A stretch of 64,000 nt of DNA from G965204755 sp965243415 (GCA_965243415.1 OZ251549.1:1364001-1428000); one strand, 5' to 3'; shown: positions 51,304 through 59,888, counted from the stretch's first letter. Notes: generated by a model from the sequence alone, not told the origin. Translations and numbers: made by a program.

Positions 51304-52679
51304 AGCGCCCTCCGGGCCTCACGGTGGAACCCGGCGGTGACCCGCGCCGGCCGCTCGAAGCGCTCCCGCTCCGCCGGGGCGCTCCGGTTCCAGGCGCCCG
51401 GCGGGCGGGGCCGGGCCGGGTGGTAAGCGAAGGCCTCCCGGACCCCCCGGGAGGCGGCGACGGCGAGCGCCAGCGCCCAGAACCGGTCGGCGTGCCCCTC
51501 GGCGCCCCGTTCGGCCAGGAGGCGCGGCGCCCCGGTGGGCCCGGCCGCCCGCCGCACCGAGTGCAGATCCCGTCGCAGCGCCGCGCTCCGGGGCAGCCGC
51601 AGCCGCCGCTCTTCCAAGGCCTCCCGCAGCGCCGTCGCCAGGTCCAACTTCCGCGACCCGGTGAACAGCACCCCCTCCACCCGGCTCCCGTGCCGCTCCC
51701 GCGCCACTTCGACCGGCATCTCCCCCATCCCGGTCTGGTCCAGCGCCGCCCGCACCACCCGGTATTCCCCCAGCACCCGGTCCAGTTCCGCCAGCTGCGC
51801 CGCGAACGCCGCCCCCCGCAGTTCCACCAACTCCCGGCAGAGCAGCCGCCCTTCCTCCTCTTCCAGGACCGCCAGCACCGTCAGGTCGCCCCGGGCGGCG
51901 AGGTCCATCCCCACCCAGCAGGGCCCGCCCCGGTACCGCCCCGGCTCCCCCGCCTCCCGGTCCTCGGCCCCGTCGATCAGCGCGTAGGTCAGCCAGGCCG
52001 AAGCCTCGTCCACGAACTCGCAGCCGAACTCCTGCCGCCAGGCCACCGGATCCCCCAGCGCCTCCCGCAGTTGTTCCGGATCCCGGTCCAGCCCCTCGGC
52101 CACCGCCTCTTCCAGGGTCACCGTGTGGCGGCTCCACCGTTCCGCCAGCGCCGGGTCGGTCAGCAACTCGTAGAACTTGTTCCCCCGCCCGTTGGGCGTC
52201 GAGCACACGCGCAGGTCGAACCCGGCGGAGACGACGGGGTAGAGCGCCTGCCAGATGGAACGCGAGTCCTTGTGGTGGGCGAACTCGTCGAGGAGGACAT
52301 TGGCGGAGAACCCCCGGGCGGTGGCCGGGTTCGCCGGCAGGGCGGTGATCCGGCTCCCCCCGGCCAGGGTCACTTCCAGCGCCCGGAAGGCCGCCCCCTC
52401 GAAGCGGAGGTCGTTCTCGACCGCCTCGAAGGCCGCTTCCAGCGCCTTCAAGTGCCGTTTGACCCCCTCTTCCATCGCCTCCTTCGCCTGGCGTTCGCCG
52501 ACCGAGAGGATCACCCAGCGGTCGCGTTCGCCCCGGGCTTCCTTCTCCAGGCAGCGGAGGCAGAGTTCCAGGGTGGAGGCGAAGGTCTTGCCGATCTGGC
52601 GGGACCAGTTGGCGGCCTTGAACCGGGAGCGGTCCCGGACCCAGCGCCGCTGGTAGGGGAGGAGGATCGGGCGGCTCAT
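51300..52679 (-). CDS. Terminase large subunit (Mu gp28-like)
   Basis: 459 residues from the ATG MSRPILLPYQRRWVRD, which overlaps the small subunit stop. The ATPase part has WSRQIGKT (Walker A) and FSANVLLDEFAHH (Walker B). The nuclease part has WVGMDLAARGDLTVL and AALDQTGMGEMPVEV, with RNase H-fold Asp residues. It packages phage DNA by headful from integrated copies and cuts it. Length is normal for the group. Confidence 0.93.
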   Translation of the reverse strand: MSRPILLPYQRRWVRDRSRFKAANWSRQIGKTFASTLELCLRCLEKEARGERDRWVILSVGERQAKEAMEEGVKRHLKALEAAFEAVENDLRFEGAAFRALEVTLAGGSRITALPANPATARGFSANVLLDEFAHHKDSRSIWQALYPVVSAGFDLRVCSTPNGRGNKFYELLTDPALAERWSRHTVTLEEAVAEGLDRDPEQLREALGDPVAWRQEFGCEFVDEASAWLTYALIDGAEDREAGEPGRYRGGPCWVGMDLAARGDLTVLAVLEEEEGRLLCRELVELRGAAFAAQLAELDRVLGEYRVVRAALDQTGMGEMPVEVARERHGSRVEGVLFTGSRKLDLATALREALEERRLRLPRSAALRRDLHSVRRAAGPTGAPRLLAERGAEGHADRFWALALAVAASRGVREAFAYHPARPRPPGAWNRSAPAERERFERPARVTAGFHREARRAL

Positions 52680-53236
52680 ACGCCGTAGGCCTCGCGGACG
52701 ATCTCCCGCAGGCGTTCGGCGCTGACCCGGGAGTCGGGGCCGTCCTCGCGCCCGACGGCGGCGACCAGCTCCTCGGCGGCGCGGCGGCGGATCTCCGCTT
52801 CCCGCTTCGCCTTCTCGGAAGCGGCCCGCTCCAGCCGCACCACCGCCAGGCTCAGGTTCCGCAACTGGTCGATGACCGCCGGGCGGTTCTCGGCGGTGAC
52901 CGCTTCGTCCTGGAGGGTGAGCGAGAGGTCGAAGGCCAGGGTGCGCAGGATCTCGTTCACCAGGTGGCCGATCTGCCCCTGGGGGGCGGCGCCCAGTTTG
53001 CCGATCCAGGCTTCGGCGACTTCCCGGCTCTCCCGGAGTTTCTTGCCGGCCTGGCGCATCCGCAGGTCGTAGCGGGCCACCGAGTGCCGCGACAGCGGCG
53101 GCAGGTCGAGGGCCGCCAGCAGTTCGTTGGTCCGCTCGGTGGCCTCGGTCCGGGTGATGCCGGGGTCGCGCAGCCAAGCGTGGAGCGCCTCCCGGACCTC
53201 TTCCGGCAATCGGGCCACCCGGCTGGGTCGGGACAT
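52676..53236 (-). CDS. Terminase small subunit (Mu gp27-like, DUF3486)
   Basis: 186 residues. It begins with RVARLPEEVREALHAWLRDP and GITRTEATERTNELL, then SRHSVARYDLRM, the DUF3486 signature, and ends in a charged helix. It should recognise the phage packaging site and feed the large subunit, to which it is coupled by overlap. Confidence 0.9.
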   Translation of the reverse strand: MSRPSRVARLPEEVREALHAWLRDPGITRTEATERTNELLAALDLPPLSRHSVARYDLRMRQAGKKLRESREVAEAWIGKLGAAPQGQIGHLVNEILRTLAFDLSLTLQDEAVTAENRPAVIDQLRNLSLAVVRLERAASEKAKREAEIRRRAAEELVAAVGREDGPDSRVSAERLREIVREAYGV

Positions 53237-53271
53237 CGTGTGTGGCGGGGAGGGGCGCGGCGGCTCCGGGT

Positions 53272-53568
53272 TCAGGCGGCGGGACGGGGGCGGGCGACGC
53301 CGGGGCAGGCCGTACGCCCGGCGGCCACATCCTCGCCTCGCTCGGTGAGCCGCGCCACCCGCACCTCGGCCACCGCTTCCACCGCCACCAGCCCCTGCTC
53401 GGCCAGCCAGGCCAGATCGGCTCGCAGCGCGTCGGCGCTCACCGGATGCCCCACCGCCGCCAGACCGGCCCGCAGCACCGCGTCGTTGTGCGAGTACTCC
53501 GGCGCCTCTGCCAGCAACTGCAGCGCCGAGAGCCGCCGCCGCTCCCGGGCGAACTCGGGGAACCGCAC
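53272..53568 (-). CDS. VpaChn25_0724-type phage protein (wHTH-like)
   Basis: 98 residues from a GTG five bases after the previous gene; the longer frame upstream is rejected because it lies inside that gene. It shows RRLSALQLLAEAPEYSHNDAVLRAGLAAVG, WLAEQGLVAVE, VARLTERGEDVAAGRT and the end GVARPRP, matching a small conserved protein of Mu-like packaging regions. Role unknown; probably DNA-binding. Confidence 0.75.
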   Translation of the reverse strand: MRFPEFARERRRLSALQLLAEAPEYSHNDAVLRAGLAAVGHPVSADALRADLAWLAEQGLVAVEAVAEVRVARLTERGEDVAAGRTACPGVARPRPAA

Positions 53569-53573
53569 CGCCG

Positions 53574-53909
53574 CTACCGGTTCTGCAGCAGGTGCTCGTG
53601 GATCATCGCCAGGCTCTCCTTCCAGGCGCCCACGGCCCCGGTGAGGGTGGCGGTGGTGGCGCTCAGCGCGTCCAGCCGGGCGTGCAGTTTCCCGACCGAC
53701 TCCGAGTCCGGGGCCTGCTTGGTGCGCTCTTCCAGGCGCACCAGCATCCGCTCCACATTGTCCAGCCGGGCGTCCACCGCGTCCTCGTGCTCCCGGATGC
53801 GTTTGGCGTTGTAGCGGGTGCGGGCGATGACCCCCACCCACACGGCCAGCCCGCCGGTGACCAGGAACTGGAACAGGGCCAGCCAGAAGGTGAGCGCTTC
53901 GTAGTTCAC
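53574..53909 (-). CDS. Mu gp25-like protein (DUF2730)
   Basis: 111 residues from a GTG. An N-terminal membrane segment (LTFWLALFQFLVTGGLAVWV) is followed by a coil, EDAVDARLDNVERMLVRLEER, and an amphipathic end. DUF2730 proteins lie next to terminase genes in Mu-like phages; role unknown. Confidence 0.8.
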   Translation of the reverse strand: MNYEALTFWLALFQFLVTGGLAVWVGVIARTRYNAKRIREHEDAVDARLDNVERMLVRLEERTKQAPDSESVGKLHARLDALSATTATLTGAVGAWKESLAMIHEHLLQNR

Positions 53910-53913
53910 GGGT

Positions 53914-54447
53914 TCAGCGGTGCTTGGCGGCAGGCGGGGAGAGGGCGCGGTCGCCGAACCACCAGGCCACCGCGGTGGAGAAGGCGAAGACCACGCTGCA
54001 GACGATGTAGTTCAGGAGCCCGGCGGCGGCTTCCGGGGGGATCACCGCCGCCAGGGTGCTCTCCCCGGGGCCGGCGACGGCGGCCATCAGGTCGGTCCAG
54101 ATCCAGAGGGTGAGCGCCCCCAGGAGCAGGGTGAAGCCCAGCCGGGCCAGGGAGCGGGCGGAGACCACCCACACCGGCAGCGGCCCGTGGGCGGCGTCGG
54201 CGCGCAGCGACTGCTCGAGGCCCCGCCAGCGCCCGTCCTCCCGGGCCACCCGGATCTCCTGTTCGGTCTCGTGGGAGCGGGTCTCCCGTTGCAGTTCGAG
54301 GAGGCGGATCTCGTGGGCGCGCTCCCGCTCCTCGGCTTCCATCTCCTGGCGGCGCTGGAAGTACTTGCCGGCGAGCCCGAAGAGGCCGCCGACGACGCCG
54401 CCGGAAGCGCCGGAGAGGAAGGCGCCGACGCCGTTCAGCCATTCCAT
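53914..54447 (-). CDS. Putative holin-like membrane protein
   Basis: 177 residues starting MEWLNGVGAFLSGASGG. Hydrophobic segments are at ~8-28 (Gly-rich) and at RLGFTLLLGALTLWIWTDLM and LLNYIVCSVVFAFSTAVAWW. A charged helix (RQEMEAEERERAHEIRLLEL) separates the first from the rest. It overlaps the endolysin-like gene by 13 bases; that neighbourhood suggests a holin or membrane lysis role, which sequence alone does not prove. Confidence 0.6.
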   Translation of the reverse strand: MEWLNGVGAFLSGASGGVVGGLFGLAGKYFQRRQEMEAEERERAHEIRLLELQRETRSHETEQEIRVAREDGRWRGLEQSLRADAAHGPLPVWVVSARSLARLGFTLLLGALTLWIWTDLMAAVAGPGESTLAAVIPPEAAAGLLNYIVCSVVFAFSTAVAWWFGDRALSPPAAKHR

Positions 54448-54857
54448 CGGTCGCGGCTCCTTGCGCCCCCGTACCAGGAAGCCGGGCGGGGCCGGGCGTC
54501 CAGGTGGAGGAAGTGGGCGTACCTGCCGAAACCGGTGAAGCCCAGTTCGGCGGCCGCTTCGGCCAGTTCGTGCCGGTTCAGCCCGGCGAGGGCCAGGTCG
54601 AAGGCGTCCCCGTGCTTGTGGCGGGAGCGGGGGGCGCCGCCCACCCGGGCGTTGTGGAGGGGGTCGCGGTAGGCGGAGAGGACGCGCAGCGGGCGGCGCA
54701 GGCGGAGCCGGAGTTCGTCGAGGGCGGCCCCGGCGGGGAGGACCAGGCGCAGGGAACCGTCGCCCCGGCTGGCCAGTTCGGCGGGGGCGAAGAAGCGGAA
54801 GGGCCAGTCGGCGGCGGCCAGTTCCGAGAAGTGCGCGGCGGCGAGGACCGGGGGCAT
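54435..54857 (-). CDS. Peptidase M15-type endolysin
   Basis: 140 residues from the ATG MPPVLAAAHFSELAAADWPF. It contains RVLSAYRDPLHNARVGGAPR and SRHKHGDAFDL, the SxHxxGxAxD zinc site, and later HFLHLD with the third zinc His. It is a D,D-carboxypeptidase-like enzyme cutting peptidoglycan peptide bonds for lysis. It lies first in the leftward late block, before the holin-like gene. Confidence 0.85.
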   Translation of the reverse strand: MPPVLAAAHFSELAAADWPFRFFAPAELASRGDGSLRLVLPAGAALDELRLRLRRPLRVLSAYRDPLHNARVGGAPRSRHKHGDAFDLALAGLNRHELAEAAAELGFTGFGRYAHFLHLDARPRPASWYGGARSRDRWNG

Positions 54858-54895
54858 CGCACGCGACGGTAATCCCCTCCGGCGGAAGAGTCCTC

Positions 54896-54942
54896 GTGTC
54901 GTTCGACACCCGACAGGAACTGTCTCCGGTGTCATTCGACAC
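54896..54942. promoter_or_regulatory. Three palindromes between divergent late blocks
   Basis: GTGTCGTTCGACAC (54896-54909), GACAGGAACTGTC (54912-54924) and GTGTCATTCGACAC (54929-54942). The outer two are near-identical and 33 bp apart. A weak rightward -10, TATGGT (54967-54972), follows. The site lies between the leftward lysis/packaging genes and the rightward head genes, ideal for one late activator or repressor. Confidence 0.6.
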
Positions 54943-54980
54943 GAAGACAAGGGGTTCCCGGCTCCCTATGGTGGCGCACG

Positions 54981-55976
54981 ATGACTCGTTCCGCCCGCGT
55001 TGCCGAGGGTCCGAAGGCGCCCGCTGCCCCCGCGCCGGCGCTCGGGTCCGGCCCGGTCGGGCGGCCGGCGACCTGCTATGAGTTCGGGCTGCGGGGCCGG
55101 GGCGCCCCGGACCGGGTGCTGCTGATCCCCGCCGGCCGGGACCTGACCGGCCGCGACGGGCAGCAGTGGGTGTTCGACGCCGAACGGGCGCGGAACGCCA
55201 CCGCGGCGAACCAGGCGCTGATCCCGGTGGACTTCAACCACGCCACCGAGTTGAAGGCCGGGAAGGGCGAGGACACCCCGGCGGCGGGGTGGATCACCCA
55301 GGTGGATGTCCGGGACGGGGCGCTGTGGGCGTCCATCGAGTGGACCGACCGGGGGCGCTTCGCGGTGGTGGGGCGTTCGTACCGGTACCTGTCGCCGGCG
55401 TTCCATTTCGATCCGAAAACGCGAGAGATCGGGCGGATCGCGTCGGTGGCGCTCGTGAACAAACCCAACCTGCGCCTGCCGGCGCTGAACCGGGAGGAAG
55501 GAACCATGGATGAAGAGATGAAGGCCGGGGCGACCGGCCCGGGGGCCGCGCCGGAGATGGCGGTGCAGTCGGGACGAGAGGCGACGGACCTGGCGGCGTA
55601 TGTGCCGCGGGCGGACTACGACCGGGCCTTGGCGCGGGCGGCGGAGGCCGAGCGCGGCCTGGCAGAGCGGATCCGGGTCGAGCGCGCCGCGGAGATCGAG
55701 TCCGAGATCGGCGCCGCGCTCCGGGCCGGCCGCATCGCGCCGGCGAGCGTCGAGTACCACCGGAGAGCCTGCGCCGCCGAGGGCGGCCTGGAGAGATTCC
55801 GGGAGTTCGCCCGCTCGCAGCCGGAGATCGCCGGCCCCGGCGGCCTGGACGGGAAGAGCCCGGCGCCCGGCGCCCCCTCCCTGAACGCCGAGGCGGCCCG
55901 GGTGGCCGCCATGTTCGGCAACAGCGCCGAAGACCTGAACCGCTACGGCGGCCCGGCTGCCCGGGAGGAAATCTGA
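54981..55976 (+). CDS. Head maturation protease with C-terminal scaffold (Mu gpI-like)
   Basis: 331 residues. The protease part (to ~170) has VLLIPAGRDLTGRDGQQW, IPVDFNHATELKAGKGEDTP (catalytic His region), SYRYLSPAFHFDPKTREI and ASVALVNKPNLRLPALNR. The scaffold part (175-331) is helical and Glu/Ala-rich. It assembles and processes the prohead. No Shine-Dalgarno is visible before the start, which is within 12 bases of the likely -10. Confidence 0.9.
   Translation: MTRSARVAEGPKAPAAPAPALGSGPVGRPATCYEFGLRGRGAPDRVLLIPAGRDLTGRDGQQWVFDAERARNATAANQALIPVDFNHATELKAGKGEDTPAAGWITQVDVRDGALWASIEWTDRGRFAVVGRSYRYLSPAFHFDPKTREIGRIASVALVNKPNLRLPALNREEGTMDEEMKAGATGPGAAPEMAVQSGREATDLAAYVPRADYDRALARAAEAERGLAERIRVERAAEIESEIGAALRAGRIAPASVEYHRRACAAEGGLERFREFARSQPEIAGPGGLDGKSPAPGAPSLNAEAARVAAMFGNSAEDLNRYGGPAAREEI
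55506..55976 (+). CDS. Internal-start scaffold protein (Mu gpZ-like)
   Basis: An in-frame ATG (MDEEMKAGATGP) lies five bases after GGGAGGAAG, a much better ribosome-binding site than that of the full protein. The product would be the 156-residue scaffold domain alone, as in the I/Z gene pair of Mu. Confidence 0.75.
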   Translation: MDEEMKAGATGPGAAPEMAVQSGREATDLAAYVPRADYDRALARAAEAERGLAERIRVERAAEIESEIGAALRAGRIAPASVEYHRRACAAEGGLERFREFARSQPEIAGPGGLDGKSPAPGAPSLNAEAARVAAMFGNSAEDLNRYGGPAAREEI

Positions 55977-55977
55977 G

Positions 55978-56370
55978 ATGTCGAACGCAGACCGCAACAC
56001 CCCCTCGCGCGACGGGGTGCTGATGGCCTTCCCGGTGAAGGCCGGGGCCAAGATCCACGCCGGCGCCCTCGTGGTGCTGGACACCGGCTACGCCAAGCCG
56101 GGGGCGAAGGCGGCGAACCTGGTCTTCGCCGGCCGGGCCGAGGCGGCGGCGGACAACAGCGCCGGCGCCGACGGCGACCTCGAAGTCCTGGTGCGGCGGA
56201 AGCGGGTCTTCCGCTGGAAGAACGCCGCCGGCGGCGGGAAGGTGGCCCAGGCCCAGGTGGGCTCGGCCGCCTACATCGCCGACGACGAGACGGTGACCAA
56301 GACCGCCACCGGCGCCTCGAAGGCGGGGACCGTGCTGGCGGTCGACGACGACGGCGTCTGGGTCGAGTAG
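55978..56370 (+). CDS. Head decoration/DUF2190-like protein
   Basis: 130 residues, one base after the protease stop. A small beta-rich protein with AFPVKAGAKIHAGALVVLDT, GAKAANLVFAGRAEAA and KAGTVLAVDDDGVWVE, the pattern of DUF2190-type capsid cement proteins. Placed between scaffold and major head genes, it probably stabilises the capsid. Confidence 0.75.
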   Translation: MSNADRNTPSRDGVLMAFPVKAGAKIHAGALVVLDTGYAKPGAKAANLVFAGRAEAAADNSAGADGDLEVLVRRKRVFRWKNAAGGGKVAQAQVGSAAYIADDETVTKTATGASKAGTVLAVDDDGVWVE

Positions 56371-56398
56371 GCCCGGGGCGCCCCGAAGGAGAGAACGC

Positions 56399-57310
56399 AT
56401 GCTCGTGAACCGGGCGGCGGTGGCGGAGGTCTTCCGCAACCTGACCGCCACCTTCAACAGGGCGCTTTCGGAGAAGGCGCCTTCGGTGTGGATGAAGATC
56501 GCCATGCGGGTGCCTTCGGGCTCCGCGGAGACCGTCCACCAGTGGCTCTCGCGCTTCCCCCAGATGCGGGAGTGGATCGGGGAGAAGACCCTGGACGCGC
56601 TCCGGGCCTACCGCTACACGGTGGAGAACCGGGACTGGGAGAGCACCATCGAGGTGTTCCGCAACGATCTCCAGGACGACAACCTGGGGATCTACGCGGC
56701 GCAGGCGCGGATGGCCGGCGAGTCGGCGCGGTGCCTGCCGGACGAGATCGTGATGGGCCTGGTGAACGACGGGTTCGAGACCGAGTGCTTCGACGGGAAG
56801 AACTTCTTCGCCACGGACCACCCGTACGCGGGGAAGGAGGCGTTCTCGAACAAGGGGACGAAGGCGCTGGACCTCTCGACGCTGGCGAAGGCGAAGGCCA
56901 GTTACGGGGCGGCGCGGACAGCGATGCGGAAGGCTCGGGACGACGCCGGCCGTCCGCTGAACATCCGTCCGACGATCCTGCTGGTTCCGCCGGCGCTGGA
57001 GGACACCGCGCGGGGCCTGGTGACCGTGGATCGCCTGGAGGACGGGAAGCCGAACATCTACAAGGGTTCGGCGGAGGTGGTCTGCGACGCGCGGCTGACC
57101 TCGGACACGGCCTGGTTCCTGGTGGACGGGAGCCGCTCGATCAAGCCGTTCCTCTACCAGGAGCGGGAGGCGCCGAAGGTCGTGCAGTTGACGGAGATGA
57201 ACTCGGAGCGGGTGTTCCTGCGGAAGTCGTACCTGTTCGGGGCCGAGGCGCGGGCGGCGGGGGGCTACGGGTTCCCGCAGTTCGCCTACGGCTCGACGGG
57301 GACCGCCTGA
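56399..57310 (+). CDS. Major head subunit (Mu gpT-like)
   Basis: 303 residues, start after AAGGAGAGAACGC. It shows VFRNLTATFNRALSEKAPS, AETVHQWLSRFPQMREWIGE, YRYTVENRDWESTIEVFRND, FDGKNFFATDHPY and LLVPPALEDTARGLV, all characteristic of gpT capsid proteins. It forms the capsid shell. Confidence 0.95.
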   Translation: MLVNRAAVAEVFRNLTATFNRALSEKAPSVWMKIAMRVPSGSAETVHQWLSRFPQMREWIGEKTLDALRAYRYTVENRDWESTIEVFRNDLQDDNLGIYAAQARMAGESARCLPDEIVMGLVNDGFETECFDGKNFFATDHPYAGKEAFSNKGTKALDLSTLAKAKASYGAARTAMRKARDDAGRPLNIRPTILLVPPALEDTARGLVTVDRLEDGKPNIYKGSAEVVCDARLTSDTAWFLVDGSRSIKPFLYQEREAPKVVQLTEMNSERVFLRKSYLFGAEARAAGGYGFPQFAYGSTGTA

Positions 57311-57456
57311 TGGGCGGCTCGCGGCGGGCGCCCCGCCCCCGGACCTTCCGGGAGTACGGGGCGCGGGCGCTCGCGGTGGCGACCGGGCGCCCCTGGGTGA
57401 CCGGGGGTGTGTTCGTTCTGGGCGCGGTCTGCGGAGCGGCGCTCGCGGCCTGCTGA
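57310..57456 (+). CDS. Small membrane protein after the head gene
   Basis: 48 residues; the ATG overlaps the stop of the head gene (TGATG). A basic N-terminus is followed by one hydrophobic segment, VTGGVFVLGAVCGAALAAC. Too short for family recognition; coupling supports it being real. Confidence 0.5.
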   Translation: MGGSRRAPRPRTFREYGARALAVATGRPWVTGGVFVLGAVCGAALAAC

Positions 57457-57492
57457 CCTGCGGCGGCTGACGGCGACCTCGGAGCGAGCGGG

Positions 57493-57915
57493 ATGGCGCC
57501 TGCCTACGCGACCCCGGCGGACCTCGGGGCGCAGTACGGGGCGGAGACCCTGGCTCTCCTGACCGACCGGGACGGGGACGGGGACGGCGATCCGGGCGCG
57601 GCGGAGCGGGCGCTGGCAGACGCTTCGGCGGAGATCGACGGCTACCTGGCCGGCCGCTACGCCCTGCCGCTGTCGCCGGGGCGGGCGGCGCTGCTGCGGC
57701 GCCCGGCGGTGGACATCGCGGTGTACCGGCTGGCGGCGGACGCAGACATGGCGACGGACGAGCGCCGCCGCCGCTACGAGGACGCGGTGCGCTACCTGAA
57801 AGGGATCGCTTCGGGCGAGATCCGCATGGGAACCGATGGGATCCGGACTTCGTCGCGGGCGCTCCCGGGGCCGCCGCGCCGGTTCACCCGGGCCTCGGTG
57901 CTGGGGGCCCCGTGA
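57493..57915 (+). CDS. Mu gp36-like head-tail protein (DUF1320)
   Basis: 140 residues. Contains YATPADLGAQYGAETLALLTD, ALADASAEIDGYLAGRYALP and RRPAVDIAVYRL, the DUF1320 hallmarks. It acts in head completion or as connector. Confidence 0.88.
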   Translation: MAPAYATPADLGAQYGAETLALLTDRDGDGDGDPGAAERALADASAEIDGYLAGRYALPLSPGRAALLRRPAVDIAVYRLAADADMATDERRRRYEDAVRYLKGIASGEIRMGTDGIRTSSRALPGPPRRFTRASVLGAP

Positions 57916-58349
57916 GCGTCGCCATCGAGCCGTCGGTGCGGGTCGACGGTCAGATCGCCAGGTTGCTCCGGAAGTTCCCGATCTCCTTCCCGGAGTCGAT
58001 GGACCTCCCGGGAGACGAGATCGCGTCGCCGACCCGGCGGCAGATCCGGGAAGAACGCACCGGCCCCGACGGAGTGGAAGAGGTTCTCCGGTCGAAGCGG
58101 CACCGGGAACGGCGCAGGGGCGAGGGCGGCGATCGGGTGTTCCTCGATGGCCGCCTCGACGACTCCCTCCAGTACTTCGTGCGCGGCGGCGACGAGGAGG
58201 CGGACTCGCCGCCAGTGCCGGCCGCCACCCGCTCGTTCGGCGACTCCGGCCGGGGCCTCCCGGCGCGCCCGTTCCCGGGCTTTTCGCCGGCCGACGAGGA
58301 CGACCTCGAAGCGGTCATCGAGAAGTGGGTGGAGGATCGCGCCGCGTGA
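57912..58349 (+). CDS. Virion morphogenesis protein (Mu gpG / P2 gpS-like)
   Basis: 145 residues from a GTG overlapping the previous stop. Residues KRHRERRRGEGGDRVFLDGR and the C-terminal RGLPARPFPGFSPADEDDLE match the end of virion morphogenesis/tail completion proteins (P-A-R-P-F-x-G-x-S). Similarity in the middle is weak. Confidence 0.7.
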   Translation: MSVAIEPSVRVDGQIARLLRKFPISFPESMDLPGDEIASPTRRQIREERTGPDGVEEVLRSKRHRERRRGEGGDRVFLDGRLDDSLQYFVRGGDEEADSPPVPAATRSFGDSGRGLPARPFPGFSPADEDDLEAVIEKWVEDRAA

Positions 58350-58876
58350 TCTCCCGCTTCCTGGCCGCGCTCACCGAGGGGCTGTCGGCGAAGTTGCCGG
58401 ACCTGCGGGCCTGCGAGGCGCACCGGGGCCCGGTGACGAGCCGGGAGATCGCGCGGTTCTCGAAGCGGGCCCCGGCGGTGCTGGCGGCCTGCCTGGGCGT
58501 CGCCGCGGCGGCGGAGACCGGGGACCGGCGGGTGGACGCCACCCTGCGCCTGGGCGCCTTCGTGCTCACCGCCGACCGGGCCGGCCTGCCGAAGGACCGG
58601 GCGGCGCTGGCGGTGGTCGAGGGGCTCCTGGAATACCTGCCGGGCTTCCACCCGGGCGCGGGGATCCCCGCCGGGGAACCGGAGGGGCTGCGCGCCGAGA
58701 ACCTGTTCTCCGGGCCGCTGGACCGCACCGGCGTCGCCCTGTGGGCGGTGTCCTGGCGGCAGACCCTGCGCCTGGGCGGGGCGGAGCGCGACCGCTCGGC
58801 GCCGCTGCCGACGCGGTTGTACGCCGCCGGGCAGCCGCTGCCGGCGCCCGCCGACGAACCGGAGCGGCTGGCCTGA
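58346..58876 (+). CDS. Mu gp37-like protein (DUF1834)
   Basis: 176 residues from a GTG overlapping the previous stop. LPDLRACEAHRGPVTSREIA, VDATLRLGAFVLTADR and ALWAVSWRQTLRLG fit DUF1834 phage proteins of the connector region. Confidence 0.75.
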   Translation: MISRFLAALTEGLSAKLPDLRACEAHRGPVTSREIARFSKRAPAVLAACLGVAAAAETGDRRVDATLRLGAFVLTADRAGLPKDRAALAVVEGLLEYLPGFHPGAGIPAGEPEGLRAENLFSGPLDRTGVALWAVSWRQTLRLGGAERDRSAPLPTRLYAAGQPLPAPADEPERLA

Positions 58877-59574
58877 TGCTCCCGGTCCCTTCCGCCCGGC
58901 GCCCGGACCCGGCGCTGGCCGAACTGCGCCGCCGCCTGGCCGCGGTGGCGCGCCTGGGCCTGGTGGCGGAGGTGGACCTCGAACGCGCCCGCGTCCGGGT
59001 GGACTACGACCGCGACGCCTCGGGGAACCCGGTGCAGACCGGCTGGCTGCCCTGGCTGGCGGGGATGGCCGGGGCCGACCGTTCCTGGCGCCCGCCCTCG
59101 GTGGGCGAGCAGGTGGCGGTGCTGAGCCCCGACGGCGACCTGGGCGGGGGGATCGTCCTGGGGTCGCTCTACCGCTCCGCCCACCCGGCCCCGGCGAGCG
59201 CGGCGACCGAGCACCGGGTCGAGTACCGCGACGGCGCGGTGGTCGCCTACGACTCCGACATCCACGAGTTGCGCGCCGCCCTGCCGGATGGGGCGACCGT
59301 CCGCATCGAGAGCCCGGGCGGGGTCTCGATCACCGGCGATGTGGCGGTGACCGGGGACCTGACGGTCACCGGGGACATCGCCGCCGAAGGGGATGTGGGC
59401 GCCGCGGGCGATGTGTCCGCCGAAGGCGAGGTGACCGCCGACGGGGATGTGACCGCGGGCGGGGAGGTCTCCGACGGGAAGACCCTGGCCGCCCTGCGGC
59501 GGGTGTACGACCGGCATGTGCACACGGTTCCCCCGGCGGGGGTTCCCCCGGGGAGCCCGGTGGAGAAGAGTTAG
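58876..59574 (+). CDS. Baseplate assembly/spike protein gpV
   Basis: 232 residues; the ATG overlaps the stop before (TGATG). The N-terminal OB-like part (LGLVAEVDLERARVRVDY, WLPWLAGMAGADRSW, VGEQVAVLSPDGDLG) is followed by a needle of hexapeptide-like repeats (GDVAVTGDLTVTGDIAAEGD and on) and a His-containing end, YDRHVHTVPPAG. This is the membrane-piercing spike at the tip of a contractile tail. Confidence 0.92.
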   Translation: MLPVPSARRPDPALAELRRRLAAVARLGLVAEVDLERARVRVDYDRDASGNPVQTGWLPWLAGMAGADRSWRPPSVGEQVAVLSPDGDLGGGIVLGSLYRSAHPAPASAATEHRVEYRDGAVVAYDSDIHELRAALPDGATVRIESPGGVSITGDVAVTGDLTVTGDIAAEGDVGAAGDVSAEGEVTADGDVTAGGEVSDGKTLAALRRVYDRHVHTVPPAGVPPGSPVEKS

Positions 59575-59888
59575 TGGGGGCCTGGCGCGCGCTCCGCCCG
59601 TTCCTGCTGGACGGGGTCCCGCAGCCGGCGGGGACCGTGCTCGACCTGACCCCGCGGCAGGCGCGCTACCGGCGGCTGGCCGGCGAGATCGAGCCGGTCA
59701 CCGCCCCGGAGCCGGGAGCGGAAGTCCGCAGCGCTCCGGAGCCGGCCCCGCCGGAACCGGCCTCGCCGGCGCCCCCGGGGCCGATCCGGGTGGGCGCCGC
59801 GCTCGGCGACGGCCCGGAGCCGCCCCCCGAACCGGCGCCGGAACCGGCCCCGCCCCGGAGGCGCCGCGCCCGGAGGGCCGCCCGGTGA
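59574..59888 (+). CDS. Pro-rich small protein between gpV and gpW
   Basis: 104 residues from a GTG overlapping the gpV stop. An N-terminal folded-looking part (FLLDGVPQPAGTVLDLTPRQ, YRRLAGEIEPV) is followed by a Pro/Glu-rich disordered tail and Arg-rich end. It overlaps gpW as well. Unknown function. Confidence 0.6.
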   Translation: MGAWRALRPFLLDGVPQPAGTVLDLTPRQARYRRLAGEIEPVTAPEPGAEVRSAPEPAPPEPASPAPPGPIRVGAALGDGPEPPPEPAPEPAPPRRRRARRAAR

